From assembly GCA_030147925.1 (NCBI GenBank), contig JASBUK010000098.1, positions 1 through 37,289 of the forward strand: a stretch of 37,289 nucleotides of DNA. The letters run 5' to 3'. The position numbers were made by a program, and so were the translations under genes. The DNA comes from Trueperaceae bacterium. Its GTDB lineage: Bacteria; Deinococcota; Deinococci; Deinococcales; Trueperaceae. The stretch's first letter is position 1; every line of letters begins with the position of its first letter. The notes beneath the pieces were generated by a model, which ran no database searches, was not told the DNA's origin, and saw only the letters and a list, made by a program, of their open reading frames with translations. This document shows, one piece after another, positions 34,000 through 37,289 of this stretch.

Positions 34000-35964
34000 A
34001 TGGCTAAAAAACTAAAAGCGGAAAGTTTGCTCGAGCTCGAGTTTATTTCCGACCCACAACTAAGCCCGGACGGTAAACGTATCGCCGCCGTCCATACCGC
34101 TATCACGTCACCTGAAGACTCCCCTGAAAATAAAGAAAAAGCCCCGGGCTATCGCAGCCGGATATATCTTTATGATCAAAAGGGCGAGGCTCTAGCCTTT
34201 ACTCAGGGCCACAAGACCGACAGCAGCCCACGCTTTAGCCCCGATGGTAAGTTTTTAGCGTTTTTGTCCCAGCGTGAAGACGACAAGACTCAGCTTTTCG
34301 TCATGCCGCTAGCAGGTGGCGAGGCAAAAAAACTCACCGATTTCAAGTCTGGGGTGTCGGAGTTTTGCTGGCACCCTGAGAGCCAAAGCCTTGCTTTTGT
34401 CTCGCGTGGCGACTGGCAGGACGAAGCAGGCGAAAAGGGACAGGGCCGCATCATTGAGCGGATGTTTTACAAAATCAACGGCACGGGTTTCAAGCCCAGC
34501 GAAGTAGCCCAGATTTATCTGTTTGACTTAAACAAAAACAAGAGCAAAAAGCTCAGCAAGTTAAAAAGCGACCCTAGCGAATTGGTCTTTAGCCCGGATG
34601 GGACGGTGCTTTACTTTAGCGCTGCTAAAAACAGCAAAGATGAAGATGTCTGGAAAAGCAATTTGTGGCGGCTCCCGCTAAAAGGCGGCAAAGCCCAGGC
34701 GCTGGTTGAGAATTTAGAACAGGCCTTTACCCCCAGTCCCAGCCCTGATGGCAAACAACTGGCTTTTTTTGCGCATAAAGAACAGGATAATTTTGCCAGC
34801 CCGGTGGGTCTGTGGCTGGTTGCGAGTGAGGGCGGTGAAGCGCAACTGTTAAGCGGCGATTTAGATGCCGTTCACAGCGCCGGTGGTGACAGCCAGTACG
34901 GAGCATTGCCCAATACCGCGCAGTGGTCACCCGACAGCCGTTATGTCTATGTCGCAATCAATCGTCAGGGCCGCGGTCAGCTCAGTCGCTTAGAACCCAG
35001 TACGGGACGCATCCGGGCTTTATACAAGGGCGACCATGTCGTAAGCAGCTTTCATCATCAGAGTGGTTTCTTTGCTTTTATCTTAGAAACACCGGCCCAA
35101 CCCGGTGAGCTTTATCTGCGGGATCGCCGCGGACGGGTCAGCCAGCTCAGTAAAGTCAATGAGGATTTTGTCAAGAAATACGCCCTGGCAGAACCAGGCC
35201 AGGCGCAATATGCTCGAGCCAAACGTGGTCCCAGACTCAACTACTGGCAGCTCGAGCCCAGCAAAGCACGCAAAGACAAGGCCATGGTCTTGCAGGTTCA
35301 TGGTGGGCCACACACCAATTACGGCTATGGTTTTTATTTCGAGTTCCAGCTTTTAGCCGCAGCCGGTTATACGGTGGTCTACGGCAATCCCCGAGGTAGC
35401 TCGAGCTATGGGCAGAATTTTGCCACCGCCATACTGGGTGGCTACGGTACTGTCGATGCCGACGATATCCTGAGCATTGCACACAGCGCCCGTCAAAACC
35501 ACGTCAAAACCGATGCGCCCATGCACCTAACCGGCGGCAGCTACGGTGGCTTTATGACCAACTGGCTGCTGGGGCAAACCGACGAGTTTAAGTCCGCGGT
35601 GACTCAGCGCGGCATTTCCAACTGGCTTAGTTTTTACGGTAGTTCCGATATTGGCTACCGTTTTAGTGATCTGGAGGTAGCCGGCAATCCCTGGGAGCAA
35701 ACCGAATTGCTCTGGCAGCAAAGCCCCCTTAAATACGTGGCCAACATTAGCACGCCACTGCTTATCATCCATGCCGAAGAAGATCATCGCTGCCCCATAG
35801 AGCAGGCCGAACAACTTTATATCGCCCTAAAAAGCCTGGGCAAGGCCCCAACTAAATTTTTGCGTTTTCCCGCTGAGAACCACGAACTTTCGCGTTCGGG
35901 TCGGCCTGATCGCCGCATTCAGCGCTTGCAGGCAATTTTAGACTGGTTTGAGGACTACGCCTAG
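34000..35964 (+). CDS. Prolyl oligopeptidase-family (S9) peptidase, acylaminoacyl-peptidase-like
   Basis: Serine peptidase of 654 residues with no signal peptide, so probably cytoplasmic. Residues about 1-390 form a beta-propeller with repeated SPDGK/LAF motifs (LSPDGKRIAAV, FSPDGKFLAFLS, PSPDGKQLAFF, WSPDSRYVYV), which gates access to the active site. The alpha/beta hydrolase domain has HGGPHTNYG (oxyanion region), GGSYGGF with nucleophile Ser514, Asp595 in HAEEDHRCP and His628 in ENHELSRSG, the triad expected for S9C enzymes. They remove short peptides or acylated N-terminal residues. It follows rlmB by 8 bases and shares a CTAG stop with the convergent yjbQ gene. Confidence 0.92.
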   Translation: MAKKLKAESLLELEFISDPQLSPDGKRIAAVHTAITSPEDSPENKEKAPGYRSRIYLYDQKGEALAFTQGHKTDSSPRFSPDGKFLAFLSQREDDKTQLFVMPLAGGEAKKLTDFKSGVSEFCWHPESQSLAFVSRGDWQDEAGEKGQGRIIERMFYKINGTGFKPSEVAQIYLFDLNKNKSKKLSKLKSDPSELVFSPDGTVLYFSAAKNSKDEDVWKSNLWRLPLKGGKAQALVENLEQAFTPSPSPDGKQLAFFAHKEQDNFASPVGLWLVASEGGEAQLLSGDLDAVHSAGGDSQYGALPNTAQWSPDSRYVYVAINRQGRGQLSRLEPSTGRIRALYKGDHVVSSFHHQSGFFAFILETPAQPGELYLRDRRGRVSQLSKVNEDFVKKYALAEPGQAQYARAKRGPRLNYWQLEPSKARKDKAMVLQVHGGPHTNYGYGFYFEFQLLAAAGYTVVYGNPRGSSSYGQNFATAILGGYGTVDADDILSIAHSARQNHVKTDAPMHLTGGSYGGFMTNWLLGQTDEFKSAVTQRGISNWLSFYGSSDIGYRFSDLEVAGNPWEQTELLWQQSPLKYVANISTPLLIIHAEEDHRCPIEQAEQLYIALKSLGKAPTKFLRFPAENHELSRSGRPDRRIQRLQAILDWFEDYA

Positions 35965-36395
35965 TTCTGGGCAATTTCACCGTGAACCGTCAAGGTCAAG
36001 CTGCGGCTGCTCCCACGGTTGCGGTGCTCGCATAAATAAATCCCCTGCCAGACGCCCAAAACCAGTCGTCCGTGCCGAATCGGAATAGTCAGCGAATTGC
36101 CGAGCAGCGAAGCCTTGATGTGTGCGGGCATGTCGTCCGGGCCTTCAAGGGTATGACGGTAATAAGGCGCATTCTCCGGCACCATCTAATTTAAGTGTCG
36201 TTCGAGGTCTCCCCTGACCTCGGCTGAGGCATTTTCATTCAGGGTCAGGCTGGCCGAACTGTGCTTAATAAAGACATGTAGCAGTCCAATATCGATGTGT
36301 TTTAGCTCGGGAAGCTGGGCTATTACCTGTTTAGTGATGAGATGACAACCACGCTGTAGCGGCGCTAAAACTAAATCCTTTTGATACCAGGGCAT
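35961..36395 (-). pseudogene. YjbQ/UPF0047 gene split by an in-frame TAG
   Basis: The frame from ATG 36395 matches YjbQ (UPF0047), a small protein with thiamine-phosphate synthase side activity: MPWYQKDLVLAPLQRG, LLHVFIKHSSASLTLNENA and so on to RHLN. A TAG at 36188-36186 then interrupts the frame. The same frame continues at once with ATGGTGCCGGAG (MVPENAPYYRHT), GPDDMPAHIKASLLG and GVWQGIYLCEHRNRG to a TAG at 35963-35961. In homologues a single residue sits where the TAG is, with nothing else lost (144 residues in all). Either it is a recent nonsense mutation, or two halves are made by restart at the adjacent ATG. It lies 22 bases after the truncated kinase gene. Confidence 0.85.
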
Positions 36396-36417
36396 AGTTC
36401 AAGCTTAGCAAAGTTGG

Positions 36418-37161
36418 CTAGGAGTCTTGGGCCAAGCGGCTTAGCAAAACCCTGGCCTGCCGTTCAAATTCAGCGTCGTTGTGTTCATACGCCCAGGCAA
36501 CGGTAATCAGGGCATCAATTGCCGCACAAGTTGCCAGCAGTTCTTCTTCATCCGCACTTAAATCCTGGCCACAGCCGTCAAAAAAGGCCTCGTGTAAATC
36601 GGGGCGTTGGGACCAAACCTCCGACCACAGCCTGACAAAATCATTAAGGCACAGATCCGGACGCGAATGTTCAAAGTCAATCACCCACAGCTTTATCCCT
36701 TTTCTAAGGTCAAGCAACCAGTTGCGGCTGCTGTAATCACGATGCGTAGGTACGCGCTGCAACTGTCGTAAAAGCGGCATGGCCTCTGTAAGCTTGCCTT
36801 TTACCCAGTCCACCTTAGCAGGCTTAAGCAATGGCGCAAAGCGAGGTTTCCAGGCTTCAAAACGCATAGCAAACGCCTCGTCTAAGGTTAATTTATCATC
36901 ATCTTTTAAAGGCAATTCGTGGAATGCTCGCAAGAAATTACCCGCCTGACGGTAGAGCTCGAGCTCTTGCGCTACCGTTAAAACCAGCTCCTGTGCCAAA
37001 ACGCCCGGCACTGCCGAGACAATCAGGGCATAGCTTGCCTTGTCATAGGCGGTTAAACGTGGCGTGAGCGGCGTTAGTTGTGGCAACCACTCAAGATAAG
37101 CTCTAAGTTCCTGTAAAAATTTGCGGGGTTGCCGGTATTGCTTTAAATAATACCGTAATTG
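36418..37161 (-). pseudogene. Aminoglycoside-phosphotransferase-fold kinase, N-terminus lost at an IS junction
   Basis: The open frame runs from 37161 to the TAG at 36420-36418 (247 residues). It begins QLRYYLKQYRQPRKFLQELR, where the Lys and Glu have the spacing of the ATP-binding Lys and helix-C Glu of the APH/choline kinase fold. Downstream, PTHRDYSSRNWLL (catalytic Asp, metal Asn) and VIDFEHSRPD complete the active site. The first beta strands and glycine loop (roughly 40 residues) and a start codon are missing. Directly upstream, in the same frame, is the TAG of a transposase fragment, so the gene was cut by insertion. A TTG at 37086 is the first possible start, but it would drop the Lys. 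Substrate unknown. Confidence 0.75.
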
Positions 37162-37289
37162 CTAGTCCAGTTCATGCAAGTTCGTGCAAATGAGAGCAAG
37201 TAAAGAAGCGCGGACTTTGATGAAGAAACCTTCGTTAGTACGCGCCCGCAAGCGCTGAACACCCATGCTTTCAAGCTGAGAGTTCACCG
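37162..37289 (-). mobile_element. Transposase C-terminal fragment (runs off right edge)
   Basis: Reading leftwards from the edge, the last 41 codons give VNSQLESMGVQRLRARTNEG, then FFIKVRASLLALICTNLHELD and TAG at 37164-37162. The pattern of Gln-Leu, Arg-Leu-Arg-Ala-Arg-Thr and a hydrophobic end helix is typical of C-termini of DDE transposases in the IS4/IS5/IS982 range; the exact family is not certain. That it abuts a kinase gene stripped of its N-terminus supports a mobile origin. It is not an IS630-type C-terminus, so it is not the other end of the element at the left edge. Confidence 0.55.

Noticed and set aside
37132-37154. Inverted repeat CGGTATT/AATACCG near the transposase fragment, as an IS terminal repeat
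   Set aside because: It lies inside the kinase-fold coding frame and its loop contains sense codons of the conserved Lys region, so it is probably chance.

Overview
The window is a bacterial chromosome segment of moderate GC content with dense, mostly operonic genes. It probably comes from the Deinococcota (Deinococcus-Thermus) or a relative. The pointers are indirect: several genes have a TATAAT-like -10 box 5-7 bases before the start codon (leaderless mRNAs, common in that phylum), signal peptides end in A-x-A-Q, FtsI is short, and the dcw cluster ends in ftsA-ftsZ with a DIPAFLR tail on FtsZ. No rRNA or tRNA marker is present, so the phylum is inferred.

Layout. Position 1-98 is the start of an IS630-type transposase running off the left edge. 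173-2911 (minus) holds a sensor kinase, its OmpR-type regulator and luxS. 3070-3591 is a NYN-domain nuclease-like gene. 3598-6803 (minus) holds an MscS channel and NAD-dependent DNA ligase. 7003-8112 is an exported BMP-family binding protein, followed by the RNase P RNA gene (about 8203-8573). 8616-8927 is a regulatory region with repeated GTGGG boxes in front of the division and cell wall (dcw) cluster, 8928-22878: mraZ-rsmH-ftsL-ftsI-murF-mraY-murD-ftsW-murG-murC-murB-ftsQ-ftsA-ftsZ, nearly all overlapping. murE and ddl, often found in such clusters, are absent.

23122-24506 carries a Nudix hydrolase and ribF. 24602-26945 is a looser region with a DUF4342 protein carrying seven 11-residue repeats, two small unknown genes and a Bcp-type peroxiredoxin. 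27196-33076 (minus) is a complete cydABDC operon for cytochrome bd oxidase. 33266-35964 holds rlmB and an S9 peptidase. 35961-37161 (minus) is a decaying stretch: a YjbQ gene with an in-frame amber stop, and a phosphotransferase-fold gene that has lost its N-terminus where a second, different transposase fragment begins (37162-37289).

How it works together. The dcw cluster makes lipid II precursors (MurF, MraY, MurD, MurG, MurC, MurB) and the divisome that uses them (FtsZ/A/Q/L/W/I), probably under MraZ autocontrol. CydAB with CydDC, the peroxiredoxin and the regulators support respiration and stress responses.

The most striking feature is not a gene. The 8-base palindrome GCTCGAGC occurs 42 times by hand count, about once per 0.9 kb, where less than one copy is expected by chance. 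It lies in all three reading frames and once between genes, while CTCGAG with other flanks stays near chance level. It resembles the HIP1 element of cyanobacteria in behaviour but has a different sequence.
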